Shown here: positions 1 to 12,547 of the stretch, in pieces
How positions within the stretch are numbered: position 1 is the first letter of the stretch
Layout of the letters: every line of letters begins with the position of its first letter
Source: Cyanoderma ruficeps
Taxonomy: Eukaryota; Chordata; Aves; Passeriformes; Timaliidae
Reading direction: 5' to 3'
Assembly (NCBI GenBank): GCA_008694505.1
Contig: VZDJ01000116.1
Span: 21,575,027-21,639,026 of the forward strand
Length of the DNA stretch: 64,000 nt
Notes under the pieces: model-generated
Database searches by the model: none
Told to the model about the DNA's origin: nothing
The model's input: only the letters and a program-made list of their open reading frames with translations
Translations under genes and position numbers: made by a program

Positions 1-3000
1 AGCAGAAAGGTAATTTTAGGTGGGCCTGAAAATCCTCCCAACTCTCACAGACAGTGAGCAAGACACAGAAGGGTATTCACTTGCAGATTTGATTGGAAAG
101 TTTGTCCCTTTGGCTGGTCATACCTACTTGTCAAGAGGTTGAATGATATACTGAATAAAAATTGATAAAAGTGCAATTGGCACTTGAAGAGTGGCACCTG
201 AAATTTGATGTGGGAAAGGAAGGAAGCAGGAGTGAAGGAAGTAGCAGGAAGGAAAGCATTACAAAGAGAGAGATAAGTTGCCCAAACCAGTGGCTAGAAA
301 AAGAATGATTTTATCAAAGCTGGGGAAGAGATTATTTGAATAATCAATGAAAAGCTGATGAAAGCCAGGAGACGAGATTTACATATATATCAGCTGATAG
401 AGTATTTCAGTGTTACCAGGAAATAATCTACAAGATTTTAAACTGAGTCTGGTAAAAAGAACATGAAAATTGTGCTTAAATATTGCAGAAAGAGCAATGG
501 TACCATGTAAAAGAGAAAGGTGACAACAGGGACAGTTGGGGACAGTAGAAAGTTTAAGAACTCTTTTCTAGTTGTGTTGGGCTTGAAACAAAGGCTGGAT
601 ACATTCAACTATGTCCTTATAAGAGGCAAGTCTTCTCAATCATTTCTTTTTTCGTTAAAACTAGATTCTACTGTTGATAGTCTCATTTAATTCAGATGTC
701 AGATAAGTAGTTAACATAATAAATCAGGAGGCTAGAACAAAATTGGGCAGCCCAACAAACTTTCATCTGCCTCATGCAGTATGCTAAGTAGTGTGTTATG
801 ATAGATAAAGTGGACAGGAAAGGTCATGATAAAATGACATGTTTATTCTTCATATCATCAAAGGCCATGGGAGGAATTTTTTCCAGGTTTTGTTTTATTT
901 AGGGAAATGGCGGCACGTTCTAATGGAGGTGCACACTTAACATTTTTCAATAACTGGATTCTAACAGCACAGTTCTTGAATATTTTAAAGTGTGGCAGAT
1001 CCAAGGCTTGGTTGTTGAACTTGTAGAAGCAATGATGGAATGTATTAGAACCAGTTGTTTGCTTCAATGCTAAGGATGGGCTGAGGGATGCAAGAGTGAC
1101 ATAACTATTTGCTCCCACGGAAAACGTTTGGAATAACTCCTCCAGCCTTACAGGGCACAAGGAGATTTTATGATATGTATTTTTGTATGTACATCCAGAT
1201 GCATACAATTTCTCTCTCCCTCTTGTTTTTTTTTTCCCTCTGTCTATATCTACACATAGATTGGGAGTTAGGAAAGAAATCCCTGCTAGTTTATGACCAT
1301 GTCCATCAGGGTATGGCTGGTTCTAATGAAATGTCTGTAAAATGCGGCACAGCCTCTTTCAGACCTCAGAATGGGCCTGTGTTCCCAATCGTGTGTGTGT
1401 GTGGTTTCAAACTATTATTTTTCCACTTTGAGGGAACTGGGTTGTTACTGTGGCAGTAGCATGTTCAGTTGAGGCCTTCATTCTGTGAGTAGAATGTAAT
1501 GTTTGATTTTGAAGTTGGTGTCATCCAGACTTTGTAAAATGAAGAAGAATGTCCAGTAAGATTTTAATAGGGTATTTATTAAAGTGTTTTTGTTTCCTAA
1601 ACATGGTTCACTATTGCCATGATCCATAAATGCTGCACAGAGATTTACATAGCAAGTGCCGTCATTTCTTTCTAAAGCATTTTTAATTTTGGGTAAATGA
1701 AGAGGCTTGCTTGCACCTGCATTCACTTCATCTCTTCAGGTATCTCTGTTCCAGACATCTTCATAGATCCATGCTATTCCTATCTATCTTCATAGATACA
1801 TGCCTTGTTTGAAAAGGTTGGATATAGATTCAGATTCAGTGTTATCTACTCAATGTTTTTCATGGTCATTGTCTTGCAGGTGCCCTAGGGAGGGAAAGTA
1901 ATATGATAAATCTGTATTTAAACTTACCTGGAAAGTGAGGAGAGAAACTGTTGTCATACCTGATGGAGAAAAATGTTTAGACATTGACACAGTCCATAAA
2001 TTTATAGGTTTTAAATATGGAGGACTATTAAATCATTGTCTCACCTATTGTATAAAACAAAGCCAGCACATCTCACCTAATTATTTCATCATTTAACTCA
2101 GTAAATTGTAAGCATGAAAATAGTTTCTCCAGAAAAGCATCCATTAGTTTGAAGGTATCAAGAGATGGGAAGGCCAGCTCTTTCCATAGTAATCATTCCG
2201 ACAGTGAATCAGTCTGCATTTAAAGAAGTAGGTGATTCTGTTTCTAATCTGAGTTTGTCAAGCTTCAAAGTTAAATCCTAAATCCTTCATTCCTTTCTTG
2301 ATAGATTGGAGACTGTATTAGCAAGTGGAATATTTTGCCATAAAAATATTTAGAACCATAAATTAAACTTCTTTTCAGCTTTATTGTGAAAATGAATTCC
2401 TTAAATCCCTCACTGTAAAATAGGGTTCTTTGCCCACGATTTGTAAATCTTTTCTGTGGCCCTTGTCTGTACTCTTCAATTATTCAAGACCTTTTTTAAG
2501 ATATGTAGAGGAGAAATAAGGCACTTTCAATTCAGTCTGGTGATGTATTTCAGGGGAGCATGATTCACAGGTGATTCACGAAGATTACGCAAGACATGAG
2601 GCATCTTCTGTGTTGCTTTTATGTTTCATGTCTGCCAAGTTGTGACAGTGTGTCGTACCAACTCTGGTTTACTTTTTTTGTCTAACTGTAGAAAGTATGG
2701 TAAAAAATCAAGAGCAAGAGCATCCTGAGCGCCCATTTTTTATGTGTTCCACCTCCTAAATATGCAATTCCCAGAGCTGAGATCTACAGAAGTATAACTT
2801 ATATTTGTGAGTATTGCAGAAACTTCTGTAGACTGTAAAATTTGTTACTGTGAATGATAGCTCCAGTCCATCACTTGTCACTTGTGCTGCTGACACTGAC
2901 ATCTTCATTACAGACCCTAGTCTGGACTAAAGAAGGTAAAACTTTTTCAGACCTTTTCTGTCCTCTTTCTTCTGTCTCAGATCCATACTGCAATCATGGG

Positions 3001-5160
3001 GTCTGTCAAATGACTGCAGCTCTGTGCCTCAAGTGAGGTGACATTTTTTCCTGCCTGTGAATAGCAGTGATCCCTGCATTATGATTTGATGGTAATACTA
3101 GAGTTTTAAAAGGGGATGTGGCCTAGAGGCCATATGCTTCAAAGCAGCTTACCTGCTTTCTCAGTGTGGTATAGTGTATCCCTCTTGCAGAAGAAACGCT
3201 GGAATCCAAACTTTTTTCAGCTATCTGAAAGATTGACATCTGTGCTGCATTTTGTGAGTTACAGGGGTTTGTTGTGTTCAGAAGCAGGAGCATCCTGAAT
3301 CATGTCCTGTTTGGGAACTTAGTTAAGTGCTGTGTGCAAGGTGGAAGAATGGGATGATGGAGTCAGGCAAAATGTATTTACTTTTGTTTGCATTTAGCTT
3401 TTTGTAATGTTGAGAAACGGCTGTATAAGGAAATGCAGGAATACAGCTAAGTAGTGGGATTGTTACACTTAGCTGTAGCTATTTCAATGGATGTTGTAGG
3501 GCCAAAAATTGTGGTCTAATTGTCCAGAAATGGACAGGTAGGTAACATTGCCTTGATCAGAAGGATCATTTCACATAGAGAATAGGTTAACAAAAATAGT
3601 GCTGGAGATTTGTTCGAGCTCTCCCATTGCAGTGCATGAAGAATCAAGTTGTTTTTCTCTTTATTCATTTACTTTTTCCTTTGTCTCTCTACTCTGTCAA
3701 AGTCAAAAGCCCTTACTGAGAAGAGAGCTGATTTAGTCAGTGCCTTGATTTGCAAGCCAGTATTTTAAGGAACATGACTTTGATATTTTTTCATGGATCT
3801 TAATCCATGATACCTAAAAGAAAAATAGTTTTACTTGTGTGTAAATGTGATGTACCTATCCTGGATCGGACTGCTTCCATCTCCTTCAGTTTGCATTCTT
3901 CAGACATGTGCAACATGACATGACTGACAAAAAAGTTTGAAAAGCTCTGTCTGGGTTATCACTATCTGTGCCTCATGGAAATCATATACCAGGTACTTAA
4001 TAGGTCACAAATTACTTCAACTCTGAAATACGATTTTTCAGAAAGACAAGAACGATCATTCTTACCTTTATTAGCGTCTAAACAAGTATCACAGTGAGAT
4101 TTCTCAGGCCATCTCTTCTTGTGTTTCTCTCAGGCTAGAACAATGACTGTGTTCCTACAATCACCTGTGAAGCTAAAAACAGCTTAACTATGGACTTCAA
4201 TTTTTAAATGAAGCGCAAAGAAAACAATTTTATCCATCAGGATTGTTTCAGTTACTTTTTGTTTATCCAGAATATCTTAGTGGTGTGAGTTAGAGAATGG
4301 AGTTTCTCAATTAAGTGTTGAAGCACAGTGTCTTTATTTTGGTTTGGGTTGTTCTGGTTTTTTTTATACTCCAGGTATTGCACTGCCAATGTGTGAAATT
4401 TTGTGTGTTTTATTTCTGTCTGTGCATTTTACTGAGGAAATCCAAACTGTGTTTGTGGGGCTGTTAATGCCATCATTATCAGGTTGGGTTTTGGAACCCA
4501 TTTTGCTACTGTGTGACCTTTTATTCCAGTCAGTAAAGTCAGTGGATTTGTGTGGTGTACAGCTAGAATAACACAATAGTGACTGAGGCCCCAGAAAACA
4601 GCAGACAGCAACATACTGGTATATTTATCACTTTTAAAAGGTTATAGCAGGTTCCAATGGCCTAAGTAAAGAAGTTTCTTGTTGGTTTACTTAAACATTG
4701 CTTAAATATTTGATTTTGTGAATTGTATAAGTCATTAAATATTTGTATTCAATTTATACTAAAAACCAGCCTTTAATTGATGACTTCATAGAATTTATAA
4801 CCTGCAGTGCTTTCTCATGCTTGCCTCACGCCCTGGGGTTTTGCAGGGGGATCTCAGTTTGTCCTGGTGCACCCATCATATCCATGGCACAGCTGGGTGA
4901 GATATGGGCAGGGGAGTAGCCTCAGCTCAGAAATGCCTCCTATGCTTCTTTTTCAAACCCGTCTGTTTGCCACAACCACGTTTATTGGCATTGACATTAC
5001 AATTTTAATGTATCTGTGTACGTGCATGTATTCACAGTATCAGGGATGTGGTAGCATTTGGTTTTGTTGTTCTAAATGCTGCTGTTTGTGTGTGCAGTCC
5101 ATGGAGTTCAGTCTTTCTGTCCTGTGCATTTACCAACCATTCAGGCTCTGTGCCCATATA
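1..5160. other. Unique AT-rich non-coding DNA, no gene seen
   Basis: I see no coding sequence, RNA gene or recognisable interspersed repeat here. The open frames are short, overlap on both strands and have no protein-like composition. A short imperfect direct repeat lies at 1757-1803 (listed separately) and there is a poly-T run near 1225-1235. The stretch at 190-330 is purine-rich (repeated GGAAG/GAAGG words) without a clean period. Confidence 0.6.
1757..1803. repeat. Imperfect 29-bp direct duplication
   Basis: The 18-base word ATCTTCATAGATCCATGC at 1757-1774 recurs at 1786-1803 with one substitution (ATACATGC at the end). The offset is 29 bases. It is a small local tandem duplication. Confidence 0.75.
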
Positions 5161-5167
5161 TTATGTA

Positions 5168-5190
5168 AAATAAAATAATAATAATAAAAA
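5168..5190. repeat. Short AAT/AAAT simple repeat
   Basis: An A-rich run of AAAT/AAT units is directly followed by a purine stretch and by a run of seven G near 5212-5218. It has no further function visible. Confidence 0.7.
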
Positions 5191-6419
5191 GGAAAAGAAA
5201 AACATTAAGACTGGGGGGGCCTGTGGATGGATTATTACAATTTGCCTATCATGGTAATGACACCTGTTAGAGGTGTGATACAAAAGGCAGTGACAGGGAG
5301 TGTAATTTAGTAATTGTAGCTATTGTGCTGTATAGCTGGTCAGTTCACCAGGCAAGTACAAAGAGACCAGTGTTAAGGCTAAGCAGGGGTGGGTAAGCTT
5401 AATAGACAGAGCTAGCGCTTTACTGAAAGAAACTTTTGGTGGAGGGCTAGCTCCCAGGGGGAAGGAGTTAGAATGGGTTGAAAAGAATGAACAAAAGTAT
5501 AAAAATGGTACAGGTTTTCCCGTTTCAGTTCTTAAAGTGACAGGGGACTTCTGGTGATGAGCATGGCTTGCTCCACTGGCCAAAGGAGGGTGAGGGGGAG
5601 AGGGAAGCTTTTTGAAATACTGGGAGGGTGCAGATTTATTGCAGCTGCAGAACTGAGGCACATCCAGGCCAGCAGTTGTCGCTTTCTTGCTGAACATTAC
5701 TGTTGGCTTTGGCAAATTTTTCCTCTCAAGGTAGTGACAAAGAGGTAACAGGGTCAGAAGGTAAGTTTGAGGGGTCACAGGGAGCCACTGCTGGCAGGTC
5801 ATAAACTCGTGCCCTGGACAAATCTGCATGTGCATATATGATTTGAGTGCTCATTTGGATGGCAAGCCTGCCAACTGCAAGTATTTGAAGACTTAACTAA
5901 GGTCTGAAAAGTTAACTAAGGTCTTCGGTGGCTTCTTTTCTGGTATAGAGAAGCCATAATATTCATGGAGGTTTTTTATATTAGAGATAAAGGAACTCAG
6001 GATACAGGGATAATTTGTTACTAGTTCCTTTGTAAATGCCTTTGTTTGGTAAGCTGTTTGGAACACAGACCTCATGTTCCACACCTTGGGCACAGAGTAG
6101 TGAATACTCAATACTTTCTTAATCCCAAATATTGTTTTTGATCATATCGTGAACCAAAGAACAACATAGACTACACAAATTATTCTTTTTCCTGGTGCAG
6201 TATCCCTGCAGACCGCTAACAGACTATGTAGAATACATAACCCTTAATTAATTTCCCGTTTCTGTAATTATGAGAATGCTAAAGCGCTTAAAGACTTTTC
6301 ATACCAGGCCAATCTTTTTTTAGAGAAAAGTAATTTGAGATTGTCTTTATCTCTTCTTCCTCCACCTCCATGTGTATATTTGATTTTCCACACGGTATAT
6401 TGGTCTTTCTTCATGTGAA
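5191..6419. other. Unique non-coding DNA with G/A-rich plus strand
   Basis: The stretch is G- and A-rich on the plus strand. This removes stop codons from the minus strand and explains a 171-codon open frame at 5320-5835. Its Ser/Pro/Leu-rich composition looks like translated low-complexity DNA and matches no protein I know. A 13-base word (TTAACTAAGGTCT) is repeated at 5893-5905 and 5912-5924 with a 19-base period. Confidence 0.5.
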
Positions 6420-6830
6420 CCTGTAATTATTGAACAAATTGTTGTCACAATGAAGAACCTCTTAGACGTTTATGAGGATGCATTAGAAAACAATGGACCT
6501 GAGAGATAAGTAGCGAACACAGCACTGAAACATATTAAGGCCAGATTGAGTCATTTAACAGCTTTGAGAGAACAAGGAAGTAGCCTCAAGTTAACAAAGG
6601 TCTTCACAGCAGGGCATTTATGACAGCTAATACCAGTTCACATTTGCTAAACAGTGTAAACAGATTTGCAGGCAACACCAGGCATCCCATTTAAAGGGAT
6701 TAGGTGTGCTACTTCCCTATTGTCTGGGCTGAGGAATGTGGGGTGCTCGATCTGCTCCTTGCAATTAGCAGACACGCCCTTGGTGCAAAGCCAGTGGCAG
6801 GGCTCTTAATCCATTGATTGGAAAGGAAAT
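6420..6830. promoter_or_regulatory. Candidate conserved non-coding element
   Basis: The block has mixed, non-repetitive composition with binding-site-like words. TGACAG (MEIS/TGIF-type core) lies at 6621-6626, a CAATTAGC homeodomain-like word near 6762, and CCATTGATTGG at 6811-6821. It has no simple repeats and no transposon similarity. This texture is typical of vertebrate conserved elements, but texture alone is weak evidence and no alignment was possible. Confidence 0.25.
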
Positions 6831-8930
6831 ATTTCTTCTTTGGATTCAGAAACTTGTCCCGTGGTGTCACCTGCATCTTTGCTGACCCTACACCTCACTG
6901 TTGAAGTGACCATGCACCATGTGTCAACCAGACAGCTGATGAAGTGTATTTGGTGTTCTGTGCCAGCTGGCATGTTGATTTTGTTGCAGTCAGTTTGCCA
7001 TGCTGCAAGAGGAAGGGAATACCTACCAGTTTTGTAATCAGAGCAAACCCAAGTGTTAATAAATGAGCCATCCCGATGGTCTAATGGTAATTGGAGGGTG
7101 TTGCTTGTTTATGTTCAAAGTGCACAGCCCTTACTAGCAACTTCTTTTTTTTTTCTCTTCAAAGGTTAAAAACGTAGCAGAGGATTCATGTGATATACAT
7201 GCTGTTATCTGTAGGAAGTGATTCATGTTACCCTGGAGCTGCAGAAACTCCTGCATTCCTTGTGTCCTGTCTGTCATTCAGAAATACTATTTCCAGGCTT
7301 CTTCAGCTAGCTGGAGGGTCAATACAGCAGAGTTCCTCTGAGTCTTGGAAGGAAGTTAAAGAACCAGTCCCAGAGGACCTTCCTAGAAAATTTTTACAAA
7401 AGAAGGTTGTGTAAAAACAGGAGAAGAATGAGCTGGTATTCAGCCGAGCACTTACATATTGTCTGCAGGCATCTGGATTAATTGTGGATTATATGCCAAA
7501 GCAGAATGGAGTTTAGTGCCAATAGAAAGGAGCTGAAGCAGTGTGTGTGTGTCACTGGGTGATTTCCCTGCAGGCTCTACTGGCCTTCTGCTGGCTGGAG
7601 AGGAAGCTGGTCACAGTGCTGAGCTGCTCTGGGGAGGAGAGGTTGATGCAGACTGACAGCATGGGGTGTGCACACTCCAAGAATCACTGGAATCCATAGA
7701 ATCCTGGAGGGATCTGGAGGTTTTGCAAACCTTCCAGCTGGCTGTTGTGAGCTGTTTCAAACAGTGACTCTAAGGGGTCACTGCAATGGATTAGACTGGT
7801 ACAGGTTAATTCCTCAAATATTCGTGGTAAAAGTCTTACCTGGTGCACACCAACCTTCAGATCTGCCTGTGCCCCTCTGGCATCATGAGTACCTGTTCTA
7901 CCAGTGACAGAATGTCAGAAATCCATCTCTAGCTATTTAGGGATGTCTTCTGTCAAAGCTTCTCAGGCATGTAAAGGATCTTCCTGGAAGCAGAAATATG
8001 AAGTTCACAGAGCACAGATGAAAGGGATTTGGCGCTGTTCCATTTTCTAAGAAAAGTAAAAGAATATCCAGACTATGTAACCAAAGTTTCAAGGGCCATT
8101 CCACTCACTGTCTTTTAGGTTGAAGTATTGTGCATAAAATTATCATATAAGGTGTAAAAGAAAGAGTTCCTTCCAACACACAAGAAGTTGGATCAAAGGC
8201 AATGCACCTTTTCCTGAGTGCAGCCTTTATTTCTCATGAAATCACTGGGGCTCCTTGGGGGGTTAAAGGCAAGGATGTGGCTACAGCCCCGCTTGTGGCC
8301 ACATTCAACCTTCCTGGAGTCAGACTCAGTGTTTGTGTACAGTGTTTAAAGGATAATGACAATAAACACTGCCCTCACAAACCACGGTAATTACTTCTAC
8401 TGCTGAAAAAACCCAGAACATGAACAAAAATATCATAGGAAAGCTATTTCTAACACTAGTGCTGCTCTTTATGGCTAAGTGGCAGCCATCACTTTTTTCC
8501 TAAATTATGTGTTCTTTTTTCAAGCATTTAGATGATGCAAACCAGATTTTTGTGGCAGCATTATTGCTTATAGCCAAAAGAGCATTCAAGGAAACACTGT
8601 ATTTCTGCTAAATTGCTATTTATTCAGAACACTCTTGAGTTGTTTATCTTTTTTCATTCTCCTGACAAATCAAGTAGCCATTGAACCTGTATTTCTGAGT
8701 ATAAGTTCAGTGATAATTTTAGTAAAAGTAATAGCTGTCATCTATGTTTTGGGGCTGAGAGTATGCAGTTTTGTTGGAGAGTATGGGTTTCGTTTTATTT
8801 TTAAAAGGAAAACTTCCCAGGAAAATTGTTTTTCCTGTTTGACAGTAAAAGTTTGTTTTGGAACTTCTTCTGGAGTTTAATGTTGTAATAGAAATTTTGT
8901 TGATGTAATTGCACTCTAGTTATTCTACAG
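6831..8930. other. Non-coding DNA, nothing recognised
   Basis: No gene, RNA or transposon was recognised. A good polypyrimidine tract plus AAAG lies near 7147-7165 and could act as a 3' splice site, but no matching donor or protein-like open segment follows it. A short GT run lies near 7541-7551. Confidence 0.5.
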
Positions 8931-9015
8931 TTTGGTTTTTTGTTGTTGTTGGGGTTTTTTGTTTGGGGTTTTTTTGGTTGGGTTTTTTGTTTGGTTGTTT
9001 TTGTTTTGTTTTTTT
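8931..9015. repeat. 85-base G/T-only low-complexity tract
   Basis: Every base from 8931 to 9015 is G or T. Runs of 5-7 T alternate with GG, GGG and GGGG. Two GGGG blocks and one GGG block sit in T-rich spacers, resembling an irregular T6-G4 telomere-like pattern. The complementary strand is A/C-only and produces a Lys/Asn/Gln/Pro-rich spurious frame. Confidence 0.9.
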
Positions 9016-10250
9016 CTTTCTTACCTTTTTTCTGGACTGATGCTTTTAGTTTAAAAGAAAGCATTCACTAGAAAAATTCTGTGAATGCTTTTTAGGTTTT
9101 CATCCTGCTCTTTATTCATTTTGAATGTTCCTAATAGTGGGTGTTTAATGGAGGGAATGTTCCAGAGAAAAGAAATGGTAACAGATAATCATGCAAAGGT
9201 ATGTGATTTGAATATTTGTCCCAGGCATATGAAAGTTCTTTGGGGTTCATCCAGGCTGCAAGTAAGAACAATAACATGAGATGGAGGTGATTAATCAAGT
9301 GTTGCAGAGAGAAAAATAGGAATTACAAGTACAGTATCTAGGACAAATAGTTCACAGGCAATCCACGGGCCACACATATTCACATGAACAAATTATTGAA
9401 TTGTTTCAAGGTGAGGACATTTGTATACATGGGTATCTTTGTATTCAGTCATCAACAAAAAAAATGTACTAATACACTTGCATAAATCATTTACTTTATA
9501 GATGCTATAAAATTCCCTTTTTGAAATAGACCACTGTTTCTGTTTCAGCTCTAAAGAATGGGAAGTACGGTCTTTACCTTAGAACTGACTTAAGCCTTTT
9601 ATTAAGCATTAAATAAAGCAAGCTGGCAGTCAGCCCTATCCAATGCATGGCATAACCCTGAAAAATACTCTATCAGTCACCTTTGAGCACAATGCTGTGG
9701 TTGACTTTAAAATATTAAAACTTAGACTGAAGGATCAAGATAAATGTTTTTTTTTATTTGTGTTTTGATTTTGTCATTTCTGCAGTGCATGTCCTCTTGT
9801 TTTGCTGCTTGGCATAACTCTTAGTTCCCTACTTCCAGGGAGGTTTTATAGGAATTTCTTTTATCCTTGTAACTTTTGGCATTGTAACTTTTAGCTTAAT
9901 AGTTTTTAATTCAAATAGCGTGAATTAAGTTTACATTAGGATCTTTGAAGCCCCTTAGAGGGCTCATCTGATTAATTACTGTGCAGAACAGATTGTTAAA
10001 ATAACCAGGTTTTAATGGAGTTTCTCCTTGCTTCTGTAATTCGTAGACATTGATACTGGCTGGGTGAGGTTACTGTGGGACACGTTCCCATGAGCTTGCT
10101 GGCTGCCTGACTTTCCTCCCCAGAGAAAAACAGGCTCCTGAGGGTGGGGACCATGTGGGATCCCTTCCTGGGCTGTGAGGTGTCCCCCCCCAGTGCAGTG
10201 GATTTTCTCTGTCAGCCCCAAGTAGGTGACCAACAGAGGAATCAGGATGG
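9016..10250. other. Non-coding DNA, nothing recognised
   Basis: Unique AT-rich sequence to about 10,000, then slightly GC-richer to 10,250 with a run of eight C near 10,185. There is no gene-like frame and no identifiable transposon. Confidence 0.5.
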
Positions 10251-10290
10251 CCTTATGAACATATCCTTATGAATATGTCCTTATGAATTT
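10251..10290. repeat. Three tandem copies of a 14-bp unit
   Basis: The units start at 10251, 10265 and 10279, each beginning CCTTATGAA and differing by one or two bases in the tail. The third copy is cut after 12 bases. This is a small minisatellite, possibly copy-number variable. Confidence 0.85.
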
Positions 10291-10977
10291 AGTAGCAAAT
10301 GAACTTTGTAATGCAGACTTACAGGCCGAAGTTAATTTTATTTATGGTTTTAGTTGTAGCAACAGTAGCCCAAGCTAGAAAATACATCCTACTCATCATC
10401 CACACTCCTGATGTGTGTCATGTCTGGGAGAGTAGAGAGCAGCAGGGTAAGGAATTACTGAGCTCCAGACGTTGCTCTGCTCCTCTATGGGTTCACACAG
10501 GTCAGGGGTTTAGTGGTTTGTGTAAGTGGATGTGGTCCTGCTCTTGAGCCAAACCAGACAGGCCTTAGTAGAGACATGGCATCTAGTTATACACTTCCTT
10601 ATATGACAAATTAAAGTGGTTTATACCATTCTTGGGCACATTTATCCCATCCCTCTGCAACCTTGGCAGGCTCATGGCAACAAATCAGACATGCTTTTGA
10701 GCCAGGCAGTGCAGCAGAATGTAAGGGTCACTTTGAAGGGAAGGGAAACCACCTGTGTTGGGCCTGGCTTGTAATTTTATTGGATGCAACTGCACAGTGT
10801 GAATTGGAGAGGGGAAGACACTGTGTGTTCAGAGGCCTTTGTGTGTCCCTGTGTGGCTGAAGTTGTAGCTGGGCCCGTGGCCCAGGCAGAGGGAATGAAG
10901 AGGTTTCAGCCCAGCACTGGCAGGTCACTGGAGTTCATCCTCAGTCACTTCCTCCCCTCATTCTCCAGCATGAGCCA
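10291..10977. other. Non-coding DNA, nothing recognised
   Basis: No protein-like frame or repeat family was recognised. Composition becomes more balanced after 10,660. Confidence 0.5.
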
Positions 10978-11013
10978 GAGTGAATAAAACCCATGAGAGT
11001 GAATAAAACCCAT
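10978..11013. repeat. Tandem duplication of a 17-bp word, period 19
   Basis: GAGTGAATAAAACCCAT occurs at 10978-10994 and again, identically, at 10997-11013. The perfect identity suggests a recent duplication. Each copy contains an AATAAA word, which appears here as part of the duplication and not as a demonstrated polyadenylation site. Confidence 0.9.
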
Positions 11014-11056
11014 CCTTTTCTGAGGAGAAGGAAGCTGGCTAATACAGGCTCGGAAT

Positions 11057-11188
11057 GGGGATTTCCAAAGTTAACTCAGATCTGTAGGGACAAAGTCCAG
11101 TATCAGTCACTTCAAACAGATCGGGGATTTCCAAACCTAAAGCAGGTTTGTAGGGATAAAGTCCAATGTTATTCTCTACAAACAGACC
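11057..11188. repeat. 66-bp tandem duplication, two copies
   Basis: Unit 1 is 11057-11122 and unit 2 is 11123-11188. By eye 52 of 66 bases agree and there are no gaps. The period is a multiple of three. A plus-strand frame (10993-11262) therefore reads the duplication as two similar 22-residue units (GFPKLTQICRDKVQ and GFPNLKQVCRDKVQ at their starts). No family is recognised for this frame and I do not call it a gene. Confidence 0.85.
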
Positions 11189-12547
11189 ATGTGGCCCACA
11201 GTTTATGTGTTAATGGGATCCTGTGCGTGTATGAGCTCTATTCATTTTTAAGTTTTCTGTGATTTTTTTTTTTTTTTTTAAATCTACCAGTTGCAATTTT
11301 CATTTGACAGCCGAGAGGTGGTGAGAAGGGAAGAGAGCTGAGATGTTATGTACTTTTCTCTTCTGGGGTGTGGGCCTCATTTTATGGAACTATTGAAAGT
11401 TCTCAGTAGTTTTGTCCCTTTTGGAAGTGCAACAGAAAGTCACTGTTGCACTGATGTCATCAAAGAAAAATGAGCTGCTATTGAGCTGAAAAGTGCATAA
11501 AAAGTTTATGGATCTTTTAAATATGTTTTACCATGAACTGCAGCAGTGGATTTTAACTTGAACAAAACCAAATCGAGTGTTAAACCTTTCCACATTGATA
11601 TGTCGTAATGGTAAGTGAAACTTTAACAGTGTTGAGAGAGGCAAAAGTGCTCCATGAAGGGCCCTGGCGATGAGCACTGCAGGGGGATCCAGAGCAGGAG
11701 CTGGGCTGGGCCTGCGAGAAATCCATGCTAAAACTCAGTTAAACAGGACCATGGCCAAGAATTTATCACGCATCTGTTTTGCCTTGATTTTATATTTAAT
11801 TATCGCCTGCAAAAAGTCTGATTTCTAAGCATTTATTATGAAATTAATAAAAGAGTTTACGAGGCAGTGCTGTAATGCACTCTGGGGTGTGTCCTGCTGG
11901 AGTGGGGCCATTTCCGAAGTTGTTGAAGTTGTTGCTCATAAAGTTTGTGCTTCAGTTTGTGGTCAGGACAGAACAATATCCCAGGAAAAAATACTGTGTG
12001 ATTCTGGTAGTGCTACCTGGCAGAAAGCTAGCTGCCATGTAGGGCCCCAAAATATGTATGAGCTGTGCATATCTCAGACTTTCTACGGAACCGGAGGTCA
12101 TGTGGCACCAAAGTTGTGAAGGCTTCCTCATAATCACTGCTCTGCTATTTGTTCTTGTCTTTCCTGGAAAGTTCACACAGAAGATACTCCAATATGTTAA
12201 ATATATATAGGTTAAGATGCTGAAGTTTCTTTAAAACTTCTATTATTATTTATTATTATTTTGTTATTCAATTAGTATAGTGCTTAAAGGCCGCAACTGT
12301 AATGAAGGCTTCACTGTACTGAGTATTTTACAGGCACATGGTGTGATTTAGGTTGTGAATGGATGATTGTGATCAGTTCAGTTGTGCTAGCTTCATGACT
12401 TGCTTCTCAGATGACTAATAACTGATTTTGTATTAATTACTACTTTGTTGCAATCAGTTCTGACCTACAAGGGTGGTTTAAACTGATGTACTTTTCTATG
12501 TCATCACAGTGGTTTGGGAGTACATAATGGGCCAAGAGCTGATTTAC
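11189..12547. other. Non-coding DNA with a poly-T run and a TTA simple repeat
   Basis: It contains a 17-base T run at 11263-11279 and a TTA/TTTA simple repeat at about 12241-12261. A GC-richer patch lies near 11,640-11,720. No gene or transposon was recognised. Confidence 0.55.

Noticed and set aside
5320..5835. 171-codon minus-strand open frame, the longest in the window
   Set aside because: It lies in G/A-rich plus-strand DNA that avoids stop codons on the other strand. The product is Ser/Pro/Leu-rich without motifs, and there is no splice, promoter or repeat context.
8801..9064. Lys/Asn/Pro-rich minus-strand frame
   Set aside because: It is the translation of the G/T-only tract.
10978..11013. 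Two AATAAA words as polyadenylation signals
   Set aside because: They are copies within a perfect tandem duplication and no upstream transcript is evident.
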